From IMG/VR virus record IMGVR_UViG_3300036835_000176, positions 1 through 56,620 of that record: 56,620 bases of DNA. One strand, written 5' to 3'. Numbering within the stretch: position 1 is the first letter of the stretch; the number at the start of each line of letters is the position of its first letter. This stretch comes from a virus. The translations under genes and the position numbers were made by a program. Shown piece by piece: positions 7,639-15,867 of this stretch. The notes under the pieces are model-generated. The model ran no database searches. It was not told the DNA's origin and was given only the letters and a program-made list of their open reading frames with translations.

Positions 7639-10155
7639 CTAGTAGTCCTTGATCGCGCCAGCGCGGCGTAGCTCGTCAAGGATGTAGGGCATGAAGCCGC
7701 GCACGATGGTACGCCCGTCGAGGTCAAACCGCGCCTCGCCACCGGATGCGCTACTGCCACTGCCACTGCTCGGCGCGACTGAGCCGAGCCGGTTGAGCGG
7801 AATCACTGCCTCTGGCACGTCGCCCACGCCGACGACTTGCGGACTCATGAAGATGCCGCCCTTGGCGTACCAGTCCACGTTCAGATGTGGCACCGATGGC
7901 GGGTTGATCGAAAAGCTACCGCCGATACTGAAATGGGGAAGCGGTATGTGTGGGATGGGAATGTGAAGTGAACGGAAGAAGCCAACTACCTTATCCAGCC
8001 CACCACGGAATAGCCCGACGAAATCGTTGATCTTGCCCGTCGCCATACTCACGAGACCGGATAGTCCCGCCGCAGCTCGCCCTGGCAAGGACAGGATTGA
8101 CGACACGATGCTAGAGACCATGTTGCCGATGATTGAATTGGCCTGGTCTTTCGCGCTCTGGAATCGCGCGATCAGGTTCAGCACGAACGAGACGGCATTG
8201 GCCAGTGCGTTCATGAGCGCATCGTGGATCGTGGTTCCGAGGTTCGAGAACCATTGGCCGAGCACCTGTATCCCGACCTGTGCGGCCTTGACTACCGCAT
8301 TCCAGACGCCGGACAGGAAATTACTCACTTCCGTCCAGTGCGTCACGAGCAGGATAATGCCAGCGATCAGGAGCGCTATCGCTGCGATGATGAGCAGGAT
8401 AGGCCACGTCGCGGCGATGGTGGCAGCCGCAGCGGCCCATCCTGCGGCGGCGTAGGCAATCAGTCCGGTAATTGCGGCAGCGATGCCACCCGCAGCGGCA
8501 GTGGCCATTGCCACCGCCTGCGCGATGACCGCCGGGATGAGGGTACCGAGCATCTGGCCTGCTGTAATGACCGCCTGTACGCCGGTCGTGATAAGCGATG
8601 CGACGAAGGACGCGACGACCTTCGCGCCGTTCACGACCGCTTGCGCTCCCGCCGTCGCCATAGACGCCACGAAACTAGCCGCAACCTGCGCGCCTGCGAC
8701 AACCGCTTGCGCTCCCGCTGTGGCGAGCGAGGCAATGAACGATGCCGCGATTTGCGCGCCCGCCGTGACCGCCGCAGCGCCCGCGCCGATGAGTGATGGC
8801 CCAAAGATGAGCGCCAGCACACCCGCGACGCCCGCGATGACGCCCTTCCACTCGTTGAACTTGTCTATCGCGCCCTGCGCCACGCCGGTCGTGAAGCCGG
8901 ATACCTGCGTGCCAAGGTCGCTAAAGAACTGGCCTACTGTGGATAAGCCAATTTGTACGCCAGCAACGGCGGCAGCCCATACGCCAGTGAGGAAGGTAGA
9001 GACCTCCGACCAGTGCTGTATGAGTAGCTTGATTCCGATGACGAGCAGCGTGATACCGGCAATGATGGCGATGATGGGCGCGGCGGCCACAATCGTAGCG
9101 AGGGCCGCAGCTCCAGCAACACCCGCCCATGCGATGAAGGCAGGCACAAGTCCAACCAGAATAGGCGCAGTCACGGCGGCGATACCAAGACCCAGTCCGA
9201 GTAGCACGGTCTTGACCATATCGCCGTTCGTGATGAGAAAGTCAATCCACGAACGCAGAGTAGTGAACGCGGCGATGGTCGCGGCAATAGCGGTTGGTAG
9301 GTTATTGGCCAGCGTATCCACGATCGGCATGATCTTATCAAGCATCTTGGTCAGCACTGGCAGGAGCGCGCCGCCGATGGTTTCCTGCACGTTGCCAAGT
9401 TTGCCCTGTAAGATAGCCAGCTTACCTGCGAATGTGCCTCCTGCCGCCTCAGCAGCCCCGCCGAATTCGGTGTTCAATTCCCCCAGGATGATTTTTTGCG
9501 CGCCAAGCACGTCATTGTGCTTCATCAGCGTTTCGATTTGTTTCTTCTGCGTGTCCGTCAGCTTGACGCCGACCTTTTGCAGCGCCGTCACGCCAGCGAC
9601 CGGATCATTCAGCGCCTTGCCCACTTGGATGGCGGTCTGGCGCAACTGCTCTGCGCTTGGAATAGCGCCACCGTTCATGGACGTGGCCATGTTCAGCACG
9701 GCTTTGGTTGCTGGCTCAAAGGCGGCGCTGCGAATTTGGGTAAACGTCGCCAGCATGTTTTCCGCGCCCTGGATCGCCTCGTCATCCGCGCCGGACAAGT
9801 CCATAAGGCGTGTCGCCAGGTCGCTGATGCTCTGCGCGGTCTGGCCGCTGATACCCTTGGTTGATTGCAGGACAGCGTTGGTCTGCGCCATGACCGACTC
9901 GGACTCAGCGGCGGCTTTGACGGTATCTATGATCCCGCCAACGAGACTCTGTACGCCGACCGTAACGCCCGCGATAGCCAGACCAGCGCCAACGAAGCCA
10001 AGCACACTCTTGGCAGCGCTAACGAAGCCTCCACCGCTCGCCTCAGCCTGTTTCCCCATCTTCTGCGTATCGTCGCCAGTTTGTTTGATTTTCCGCTCGG
10101 CGTCGGTATTGTCACCGAGAATCTTCACGACCAACTCTTTGAGTTCACCGCTCAT
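7639..10155 (-). CDS. Tail tape measure protein
   Basis: 838 residues, in the usual place after the two chaperone genes. The N-terminus resembles TP901-type tape measures (KILGDNTDAERKIKQTGDDT; later LMDLSGADDEAIQGAENMLATF). The middle is strongly hydrophobic and Ala/Gly-rich. It holds a threefold ~22-residue repeat (AGAQAVVAGAQVAASFVASM and variants, near 8550-8790) and two copies of a longer block (LLIQHWSEVSTFLTGVWAAA and LLVTHWTEVSNFLSGVWNAV). At about 1.5 angstrom per residue the tail would be roughly 125 nm long. Start ATG follows AAGGA at nine bases. Confidence 0.9.
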   Translation of the reverse strand: MSGELKELVVKILGDNTDAERKIKQTGDDTQKMGKQAEASGGGFVSAAKSVLGFVGAGLAIAGVTVGVQSLVGGIIDTVKAAAESESVMAQTNAVLQSTKGISGQTAQSISDLATRLMDLSGADDEAIQGAENMLATFTQIRSAAFEPATKAVLNMATSMNGGAIPSAEQLRQTAIQVGKALNDPVAGVTALQKVGVKLTDTQKKQIETLMKHNDVLGAQKIILGELNTEFGGAAEAAGGTFAGKLAILQGKLGNVQETIGGALLPVLTKMLDKIMPIVDTLANNLPTAIAATIAAFTTLRSWIDFLITNGDMVKTVLLGLGLGIAAVTAPILVGLVPAFIAWAGVAGAAALATIVAAAPIIAIIAGITLLVIGIKLLIQHWSEVSTFLTGVWAAAVAGVQIGLSTVGQFFSDLGTQVSGFTTGVAQGAIDKFNEWKGVIAGVAGVLALIFGPSLIGAGAAAVTAGAQIAASFIASLATAGAQAVVAGAQVAASFVASMATAGAQAVVNGAKVVASFVASLITTGVQAVITAGQMLGTLIPAVIAQAVAMATAAAGGIAAAITGLIAYAAAGWAAAAATIAATWPILLIIAAIALLIAGIILLVTHWTEVSNFLSGVWNAVVKAAQVGIQVLGQWFSNLGTTIHDALMNALANAVSFVLNLIARFQSAKDQANSIIGNMVSSIVSSILSLPGRAAAGLSGLVSMATGKINDFVGLFRGGLDKVVGFFRSLHIPIPHIPLPHFSIGGSFSINPPSVPHLNVDWYAKGGIFMSPQVVGVGDVPEAVIPLNRLGSVAPSSGSGSSASGGEARFDLDGRTIVRGFMPYILDELRRAGAIKDY
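8545..8795 (-). repeat. Internal tandem repeat of the tape measure gene
   Basis: Three to four degenerate ~66-base units encode AGAQAVVAGAQVAASFVASM-type segments. Both DNA and protein are repeated. Copy-number change here would alter tail length. Confidence 0.7.
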
Positions 10156-10254
10156 GTTGGTCTGTCCTTGCTACTGGCTGTTACGCAGGCGAAACACTGT
10201 GCGTATGGATGAATAGAGCGCCTGATAGTCAGGCAAGAAAGGAGAGACAAGACG

Positions 10255-10638
10255 ATGGCAAAAACGACATGGGGCGACGTGGCGAAAGCCATGCGAGATG
10301 GGTCATTCAAACCGTGGGCGTGCGCTGAGTGCGGGCAGAAAAACATCAGCGCCAACAAGCAGGTATGCCCGAAGTGCCATATCGCGCGACCGGGCAGCGA
10401 CGCCGCAAATGCTGAGGCGGCAGAAGTCGCCAGCGGCCAGACGACGCGCACCTATGAGGGCGAGAAGGCGCGTGACGCCGGAATTGTCGAGATGAGCAAG
10501 CAGGGTTGGAAGGTCACGAGCGTCAACGCTTACCAGCCGCGTGCAGGAGCGGGTCGCATCGTCGCGCTTGGACTACTTGCGGCAGTGGCTAAACCGCCCA
10601 TGCGCTTCACAGTGATATTCGAGCGGGCTACCGCCTAA
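10255..10638 (+). CDS. Zinc-ribbon moron protein
   Basis: 127 residues, transcribed against the surrounding late operon, with AAAGGAGAG before ATG. It has an N-terminal zinc ribbon (CAECGQKN...CPKCHIA). The second half (GEKARDAGIVEMSKQGWKVTSVNAYQ) resembles small bacterial proteins with an 'M..QGW.V' beta-alpha fold followed by a hydrophobic strand. Orientation and flanking gaps mark it as an independent cargo gene (moron) placed between tape measure and tail chaperones. Role unknown. Confidence 0.65.
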   Translation: MAKTTWGDVAKAMRDGSFKPWACAECGQKNISANKQVCPKCHIARPGSDAANAEAAEVASGQTTRTYEGEKARDAGIVEMSKQGWKVTSVNAYQPRAGAGRIVALGLLAAVAKPPMRFTVIFERATA

Positions 10639-10646
10639 ACTTCCGG

Positions 10647-10676
10647 TTCTGCTCGCTCGTCTAAGAATGGTAGAGT
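10647..10676 (+). promoter_or_regulatory. Candidate promoter of the GIY-YIG homing gene
   Basis: TTCTGC, an 18-base spacer, then TAGAGT preceded by TGG, giving an extended -10. It lies just after the moron gene and points at the endonuclease gene. Confidence 0.4.
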
Positions 10677-10690
10677 AGAACTGCCGTCTA

Positions 10691-10713
10691 GGTTGGGAGT
10701 AATTAACCCAACC
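10691..10713 (+). ncRNA. Hairpin in the leader of the GIY-YIG gene
   Basis: GGTTGGG (10691-10697) and CCCAACC (10707-10713) pair around AGTAATTAA. A second inverted pair CCCTAG/CTAGGG follows downstream before the start codon. The leader could control translation, or the first hairpin could act as a weak stop; there is no T-run. Confidence 0.4.
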
Positions 10714-10777
10714 GAAAAGCCGTTCCCTAGCGGCCTGGCGGCGCACATTCTAGGGACCACCATAGGGAGTGGCAACC

Positions 10778-11530
10778 GTGGAACCCTCTGCCTCCGCGTG
10801 TCCGTCAGGCATCTATGCCATTACCCACATCGCTAGTGGTAAGTGCTACATCGGCTCCACAAACAACTTTCGTCGGCGCTGGAGCGAGCATCGGGCAGAA
10901 CTGAATCATGGCAAGCATCATAGCAAGCCACTCCAGAACGCTTGGCGCAAATATGGGTCTGCCGCTTTTGCGTTCACCATCCTTGAGTATGTACCCGATC
11001 TTACACTGCTCATAACTCGCGAGCAGTATTACTTAGATACACGGCTCATTGCCAAAGGCAGCAGAGAATACAACGTTCTCTTGGACGCCACAAGCATGCT
11101 CGGACTGAAGCACACCCCAGAGACACGGGCAAAATTAAGCTGGCTCCTCAAAGGTCGAAGCATCACGTGGTCTGATAAATTGCGTGGGCGCGTTGTGTCT
11201 GAGGAAACACGTATCAAATTGAGCGAGAATGCCAAGAAACAAGCGCGCACGCCGGAAAGCAACGCGAAACGTTCTGTTACGCTGAAAGGTCGCCCTAAGA
11301 ATGCGCGCCTTACTGAGTTGGCGCGCGAGACACGACGCAGAAACATTCTCGCAACGCAAACGCCAGAGGCGCGAGCGAAGTCTATGCAGACGCGGCATAG
11401 TCGCCCACCAACTGAGAAACAATTAGCCTATTGGGCACGATTGAGCATTGAAACAACTAGGCGGAATCGCCAAGGAAGGCGCAAACCCTTGCGCGCCACT
11501 CAGCCATTCTTGTGGCCCGATGAGGATTAG
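10778..11530 (+). CDS. GIY-YIG homing endonuclease with NUMOD repeats
   Basis: 250 residues from GTG 10778, eight bases after AGGGAG; a GTG at 10769 lacks such a site. The GIY-YIG nuclease spans about residues 9-92 (SGIYAI, CYIGST, RRRWSEH, EQYYLDT giving the catalytic Tyr, Arg and Glu). Several NUMOD3-like DNA-binding motifs follow (LKHTPETRAKLS, SEETRIKLSENAKK, TPEARAKS), the standard build of I-TevI/Seg-type enzymes. It faces against the late operon between moron and tail genes. It is a free-standing homing gene; no intron is evident around it. Confidence 0.88.
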   Translation: MEPSASACPSGIYAITHIASGKCYIGSTNNFRRRWSEHRAELNHGKHHSKPLQNAWRKYGSAAFAFTILEYVPDLTLLITREQYYLDTRLIAKGSREYNVLLDATSMLGLKHTPETRAKLSWLLKGRSITWSDKLRGRVVSEETRIKLSENAKKQARTPESNAKRSVTLKGRPKNARLTELARETRRRNILATQTPEARAKSMQTRHSRPPTEKQLAYWARLSIETTRRNRQGRRKPLRATQPFLWPDED

Positions 11531-11721
11531 CGCCTACGCCTGGCGGCTTCCTGCGCGTCCTTAGCTGCCTTATCCTTCATCATCAGCCACGTGATTTCCT
11601 CTAGGATGTCGCGGGCTGAGAGGCGGTCAAGCATGTCATCTACGGATAAGCCTTGATAGGACTCATCGCGTATTCTGTAATACGTTCCGAGTTCGCTATT
11701 CCTCAGACGGAAACTCCGCAT
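11527..11721 (-). CDS. Tail assembly chaperone, second (T-like) frame
   Basis: 64 residues ending in a charged tail (KDKAAKDAQEAARRRR). It overlaps the end of the G-like gene by 26 bases in another frame and lies just before the tape measure region, the classic place of the frameshifted chaperone extension. An ATG opens the frame, so separate initiation is possible. Otherwise it is reached by a +1 (or -2) shift in the overlap, where the upstream frame reads GAG TTT CCG and the new frame reads AGT TTC CGT. Confidence 0.65.
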   Translation of the reverse strand: MRSFRLRNSELGTYYRIRDESYQGLSVDDMLDRLSARDILEEITWLMMKDKAAKDAQEAARRRR

Positions 11722-12121
11722 CCGCTTGCGCGGCTTCCTCGATTCCGCTCAGGACGCGCGCCGTCTTTGCCAGCTTCTCCAGTGGCCCTGATCCCAGGTT
11801 CAGCAGACTATCGCGGTCTGTCGGCTCAAAGAGCAGTTCGCCGTCCTCAGGATCGCGCGCAGTCATAAGGACAATCTCAGCGGCGAAGCGCTCGTAATTG
11901 ATTTGCACTTGCCCCGGCGCTTGCCGTTGTCCTGGCTGTGCGGCGGTGATTCGCGTTATAAGATGTGCGCGTTCCTTCGCCGTGAGGGATCGCACAAGGA
12001 TGACGCACTTCGTCTCGCCCTCATCCCACTCAGGAACGTGAACTAATTCCTCAGGTAGCTTCGTCTGATTCAGCACCCTATCGCGTAGAGCGCTGAATTT
12101 GCTGTTTGCCTTCACCGCCAT
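11696..12121 (-). CDS. Tail assembly chaperone, first (G-like) frame
   Basis: 141 residues from ATG 12121 with AAAGGA ten bases upstream; a TTG at 12127 is an alternative. The acidic C-terminus and the order tube protein, chaperone, chaperone extension, tape measure match siphophage tail assembly chaperones, which bind the tape measure and recruit tube protein. Confidence 0.75.
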   Translation of the reverse strand: MAVKANSKFSALRDRVLNQTKLPEELVHVPEWDEGETKCVILVRSLTAKERAHLITRITAAQPGQRQAPGQVQINYERFAAEIVLMTARDPEDGELLFEPTDRDSLLNLGSGPLEKLAKTARVLSGIEEAAQADAEFPSEE

Positions 12122-12150
12122 GCTCAATCTGTCCTTTCACCTACCGGAAC

Positions 12151-12774
12151 TCAGCTTGCCCGGTAAAATACTTTTCCGTCCACTTCCCAGTCCAAATCCT
12201 CACCTATCGCATCCGCCACCGCGCTCTTGATGCTATTCGCCTTCAGGTAGGCGTAGGCTTCAAAGCGCTCGCCCGCGCTGAAGTGCGGGTAGAAGATCAT
12301 CACGAAGCGCGAGCCGAGCAGGGCGAAGAACGTGCCGTCCAGGTAGTATTGCGATGCCTTGCCCGTGGCGTCGTGCAGCCCGACGCGCTTGACCTTCCAA
12401 TCATCGCCAAACGTGGTGATGTCCAGAATGTCAGCGCTTGGCGACAGTTCCCAGTTGAACGCCTGGCCCACCTGCGAGATGGCGAGGTACTTCCCACTCG
12501 CGCGGATCAGGTCCGTTCCGCCGTTGGCGCTAGCGAACGTGACGACGCCGCCAACATAGTCCACGGTGTAGTTGGTAACGGTAGACCAGTTATCGCCATC
12601 GTCCGTGGATTTCTCTATCAGCAGCGTGGCGGTATCATCCCAGTACCGATGCGCGGTCGTCGTCGGCGTGTAGATGGTGTGGTCGCCACTATCCGTCATG
12701 GCCTCCTCGGTGAAGGTGACACCGGCGCCACTCGCCATATAGAGATCGGCTTGGTAGCCAGCAATCGCGGCCAT
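12151..12774 (-). CDS. Tail tube protein paralog with extra N-terminal domain
   Basis: 207 residues. Residues ~108-205 repeat the fold of the next gene: the segment NWELSPSADILDITTFGDDW is nearly the same as SWELSPSSDILDITSFGDDW in 12806-13195. The first ~100 residues are an added beta-rich part. Start ATG follows AAGGAG. Likely a tube or tail-terminus protein; the extra domain could project from the tube surface. Confidence 0.75.
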   Translation of the reverse strand: MAAIAGYQADLYMASGAGVTFTEEAMTDSGDHTIYTPTTTAHRYWDDTATLLIEKSTDDGDNWSTVTNYTVDYVGGVVTFASANGGTDLIRASGKYLAISQVGQAFNWELSPSADILDITTFGDDWKVKRVGLHDATGKASQYYLDGTFFALLGSRFVMIFYPHFSAGERFEAYAYLKANSIKSAVADAIGEDLDWEVDGKVFYRAS

Positions 12775-12805
12775 GATCGTTGCTCCTTCGGTATCCGACT
12801 AGAAG

Positions 12806-13195
12806 CTAGCTGGCGTTATAGGCAATCGCGTCGTTGCCGTCCAGGTCTATGTCCACGCTCACCACGTCGGCCACGCCCGCCTTCGGGCTGACAGCCTTCA
12901 CGAACGCGGTACCCGTGAACGTCTGCGTCCCGTCAGGCGACAGCACGAGCGAGACGGTGGAACCGTTCAGGAACGCCGTCCAGAGCGCGAGCTGCCCGTT
13001 CGTGTCGCTGAAATCGAACTGGCCACTGACTTTCGCGGACCAGTCTTTCAGCCCGGCGATCTTGTTTTTCCAATCATCACCAAAGCTGGTAATGTCGAGA
13101 ATGTCACTGGACGGCGACAGTTCCCAACTGTTGAGCAGCACGACGGTGAAGGTGCCTATCTTCACACTGCCCTCATAGCCCACTACAGCAGACAT
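12806..13195 (-). CDS. Major tail tube protein
   Basis: 129 residues from ATG 13195 (GAGGAAACAC upstream; a GTG at 13207 lies inside that site). Compact, beta-rich, TP901-1-like tube protein with WELSPSSDILDITSFGDDW and FTGTAFVKAVSPKAGVADVVSVD. Located between the tail completion gene and its paralog. It polymerises around the tape measure. Confidence 0.8.
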   Translation of the reverse strand: MSAVVGYEGSVKIGTFTVVLLNSWELSPSSDILDITSFGDDWKNKIAGLKDWSAKVSGQFDFSDTNGQLALWTAFLNGSTVSLVLSPDGTQTFTGTAFVKAVSPKAGVADVVSVDIDLDGNDAIAYNAS

Positions 13196-13224
13196 GTGTT
13201 TCCTCACAATCCACTAGAGGCGCA

Positions 13225-13650
13225 CTAAGATGTCGCCTCGACCAGCGCCATGTAGCGCGTCACACCGTGCCAGGTGATTCCGTCTGGATCTTCGAGCGTG
13301 TCGTTGTAGTCGAGACGCAAATAGACGAGATGCAGCGTCGCCAGCGTCAGCGCTTGCCGATTGAGTAGCGCAATCTGGCTCGCCTGTATCGCCTGCGCTT
13401 CCGTCCGTCCCTTGTAGCGACTCCACACGTCGATCTGTAATGTCACGAGCCGGAAGCCGTCCGTAAACCCATCCGCCCATGTCTCGGAGAGCGCCGCGAA
13501 GGATTCAAACGGGAACATGGCATCCGTCGCGTCGGGAACGTGGTCATACACGCCCGTCACGAGCGCCATGTGGTCATTGTCGCCTGTCAGCGCGGCATAC
13601 ACGGCGTCTTGCAACTCAGGGCCTGCGGTGGTGATATTGAGAGCAGTCAT
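13225..13650 (-). CDS. Tail completion protein (DUF3168 type)
   Basis: 141 residues. LQDAVYAALTGD at the start, YDHVPDATDAMFPFES in the middle and the VTLQIDVWSRYKG strand are the DUF3168 pattern. These proteins cap the head-proximal end of the tail (tail terminator). AGGAG lies six bases before ATG. About 127 bases upstream of it (13651-13777) hold no convincing gene. Confidence 0.8.
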   Translation of the reverse strand: MTALNITTAGPELQDAVYAALTGDNDHMALVTGVYDHVPDATDAMFPFESFAALSETWADGFTDGFRLVTLQIDVWSRYKGRTEAQAIQASQIALLNRQALTLATLHLVYLRLDYNDTLEDPDGITWHGVTRYMALVEATS

Positions 13651-13777
13651 AGGCGGCTCCTAGACCATGCGGATTTGCGGCCACCGTCAGGCAGGCGTCG
13701 CGTTGACTGTTTCTCACGACCGTAGGGGCCAACTTGCCAGAATCGCCTTACAATGCGTCTGGTATGGTTGAGCTTGC

Positions 13778-14266
13778 TTAGAGCGAGTCCAGCATCCGAT
13801 TCAGCGCCGTCGTCAGGTCGCGCACGAACTTGACGCTGACCGTATCGTGCGCCCGACTCAGCCACGGCCTTGCGCGGATACCCACCAGCCGTATCTTGCG
13901 GGCGATGAGGTAGCCGCTGCCCGGCGGGAAGCCATGCCTAGCGCCCCACCGCTCTAAGGGCGCGGATGGCGGCTGATGCTGTGCGAGTTTGCCCGCCGGC
14001 GCGGTGCCGAATTCGATAGCGGCGGCAACGGGATTCGGGCTGTACACTTCCGCGCCAAGCCCGCCATCACTGGCCCGGTAGCGGGTCTCTGCGCGCGCCT
14101 GGCCGGTATCCACGCCGCCTACGTCGCCAAGGTTGCGCTTGGCCTGCGTTTCCATCTCCAGGCCCGACGCCGCAAGTTGGCGTTTCATGACCTCTAGCCC
14201 CTGCTCGCTGGCCCGCTTGAGCGCCGCCTGTAGCTCAGGAATGCCCTCGATTTTGACGCTGGCCAT
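13778..14266 (-). CDS. HK97 gp10-like head-tail or minor tail protein
   Basis: 162 residues with the N-terminal IEGIPELQAALKR and the AIEFGT motif near residue 85 that mark the HK97 gp10 family, plus a C-terminal RARPWLSRAHD segment. Members sit at the neck between connector and tail terminator. Gene order agrees. Confidence 0.85.
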   Translation of the reverse strand: MASVKIEGIPELQAALKRASEQGLEVMKRQLAASGLEMETQAKRNLGDVGGVDTGQARAETRYRASDGGLGAEVYSPNPVAAAIEFGTAPAGKLAQHQPPSAPLERWGARHGFPPGSGYLIARKIRLVGIRARPWLSRAHDTVSVKFVRDLTTALNRMLDSL

Positions 14267-14276
14267 AGGTCACGTC

Positions 14277-14480
14277 CTAGCGCATGCGACCAAGGCAGAG
14301 CGCAAGGCCTCTTTCCCGGTCGCCATACTCGTTCTTGTGCCAGGGTGATAGGTGGATGGCAACGCCGCGCCACCGACGCCCCTCTTGCGTGCGTCCGCCG
14401 CAACGGTCAACGATGGGCGCGCCCGTAGGCTGGATAACCGTTGTGAAAATGAAGCCGAACAAAACGTGTGCGCCTCGCAT
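14277..14480 (-). CDS. Hypothetical small protein
   Basis: 67 residues filling exactly the space between two neck genes. GAGGAG lies five bases before ATG. Starts with a hydrophobic stretch (HVLFGFIFTTVIQ) and ends basic. No family recognised; position suggests a minor neck component or an assembly factor. Confidence 0.55.
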   Translation of the reverse strand: MRGAHVLFGFIFTTVIQPTGAPIVDRCGGRTQEGRRWRGVAIHLSPWHKNEYGDRERGLALCLGRMR

Positions 14481-14490
14481 GTCGTCTCCT

Positions 14491-14862
14491 CTATGCTCCC
14501 GTCGCGCCGGGCACGTACTCGCATGTCAAGGTAATCCAGCGGTTCTGCTGATCTGGCCCGGTGATGCTGCGAATGTTGTAGCCCCGGCTGTCTGTCAGAT
14601 CCACGAGGCGCATAGACGCGGCAAGGGCAATCGAGCGCGGATACCGAATCTTGTAGCGGCGGAAATAGGTCGCGGTCATCTGCGCCGCGCGTAGCGTCTC
14701 GCTACCGGACAAATCCGTACGCTCCGCTCGTGTCGCGTAAACCGTTTCCCATCCTGCGTCCGCTTGCCCGCCGCGTGTATCCGGCGTGGTCAGGTGGCGC
14801 TCGATACGGATAGGCGTCCGCAGTTGCGGCATGGGGTCGCAACCGTTCTTGCGTGCGCTCAT
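14491..14862 (-). CDS. Head-tail adaptor (head closure) protein
   Basis: 123 residues with the SPP1 gp16-like/head-tail joining pattern: an N-terminal IRIERHLTTPDTRGGQ, a WETVYATRAERTDL strand and a C-terminal YNIRSITGPDQQNRWITLTC. Its place between connector genes and gp10-like protein agrees. It overlaps the upstream gene by four bases. Confidence 0.8.
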   Translation of the reverse strand: MSARKNGCDPMPQLRTPIRIERHLTTPDTRGGQADAGWETVYATRAERTDLSGSETLRAAQMTATYFRRYKIRYPRSIALAASMRLVDLTDSRGYNIRSITGPDQQNRWITLTCEYVPGATGA

Positions 14863-15107
14863 ACGATGGTCACCTTCCGCGCCCGGCGGCGTTCCCTGCG
14901 TAGGCGCATGCGAAGCTGGCGCACTTCGCGCTCTAGCCGCTGCTCACGTTTTGGGTTATTCGTGGTTGTTGTCGTGATGATCGTCCAACCGCCCATTGCT
15001 GGCGCCCACGGCGCGATCTGCGGATTCCAAGGCGTGATGGGATATGGCTGTGGAATCGCCGGATACGTCGGCCAGTAGTCACCAGCGCCAAGAGGAAAGA
15101 TCGACAT
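14859..15107 (-). CDS. Hypothetical proline-rich protein with basic C-terminus
   Basis: 82 residues from ATG 15107 (GGAG eight bases upstream). First half is rich in Pro, Trp and Gly; second half is a very basic helix (LEREVRQLRMRLRRERRRARK). Overlaps the adaptor gene by ATGA. Possibly a small nucleic-acid-binding or head-interior protein. Bases 15108-15258 upstream hold no convincing gene. Confidence 0.5.
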   Translation of the reverse strand: MSIFPLGAGDYWPTYPAIPQPYPITPWNPQIAPWAPAMGGWTIITTTTTNNPKREQRLEREVRQLRMRLRRERRRARKVTIV

Positions 15108-15258
15108 GAGCAATCTCCGCGCACGAAATAGCGCCGCGAACGCCCGCCACCGTGCCGGGTAGCGAACGCCGCGACGCTCCTATATCAAGACGAAAGGCGA
15201 AGGGCGCCGGGCACGCAGGCGGAGAAAGGACGAAAGCACGCCTACGCCCCGGCGCTCG

Positions 15259-15867
15259 CTAATCAAGCCGGTAATCCGCGCCATCATACACGTAGTGGCC
15301 CAAGTGGCCGCAGGCTACATCAAAGTCGCACAGCACCGGGAAGCCCGCCGCTTGCGCCTGTCGGCAGAAATACAGGTCTTCGCTAATCGAATGCTGGACA
15401 TCCGGCGCGATCTCAAAACGGAACCACGGCGGGTCAATCGCCTCCATGACATCGCGGCGGATGAGCAGGAAGCCCGCGCCAACGCCGTCCACCTCGCGCG
15501 CGCCCTTGCTCACGTCGCTTACAGGCGTGTAGCCGCCGCGCTCGTCACGCTCATACGCCACCGGATGCACCGGCGCGGCGCGAGTATAGTAGAGTCCTGA
15601 GGCTATCGGCGCGTCGTGGGCCAGCAGTCGCATCAGGCCGTCGCGTGGAGCTAACACGTCATCATCCCAAAAGAGCAGATGCGTCGCGCTACTGCCCACG
15701 AACTGCGCGGCAAGGATATTGCGCGCGGTGGCCACGTCGGTGCGCAGCGTCGCGCCACGGACCCATCCTGAGCCTTCGCCGCGCGGCTTGTCGAGCATGA
15801 GGAAGTTATCCAGCCACATGGGTTCTATCAGCCCGCCGTGTGGCGTGGCGATCATGATTTTACTCAT
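15259..15867 (-). CDS. Glycosyltransferase-like protein 2 (GT-A fold)
   Basis: 202 residues. It opens with MIATPHGG, has the DxD-type metal site FWDDDV near residue 68 and the late motif SEDLYFCRQAQAAGFPVLCD, all typical of nucleotide-sugar GT-A enzymes. It is about 40 percent alike by eye to the gene upstream and overlaps its end by eight bases, so the pair arose by duplication. It is embedded among head-tail connector genes, which suggests that the acceptor is a virion protein rather than DNA or host lipid. Confidence 0.75.
   Translation of the reverse strand: MSKIMIATPHGGLIEPMWLDNFLMLDKPRGEGSGWVRGATLRTDVATARNILAAQFVGSSATHLLFWDDDVLAPRDGLMRLLAHDAPIASGLYYTRAAPVHPVAYERDERGGYTPVSDVSKGAREVDGVGAGFLLIRRDVMEAIDPPWFRFEIAPDVQHSISEDLYFCRQAQAAGFPVLCDFDVACGHLGHYVYDGADYRLD

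Noticed and set aside
8483-10216. 577-codon plus-strand open frame across the tape measure gene
   Set aside because: It mirrors the tape measure frame and is Ala/Pro/Thr-rich low complexity. The minus strand has domain matches, correct order and a ribosome site.
10677-10778. Leader of the GIY-YIG gene as a third copy of the leader RNA family
   Set aside because: It has hairpins, but neither the CTKGYAA loop nor TGACCGA; similarity is only that all leaders are structured.
10778-11530. GIY-YIG gene as part of an intron
   Set aside because: The flanking genes are complete and face the other way, so nothing is interrupted.
13647-13865. 72-codon minus-strand frame that would fill the gap 13651-13777
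   Set aside because: Its first half overlaps the gp10-like gene in another frame and the gap itself has no start codon with a ribosome site.
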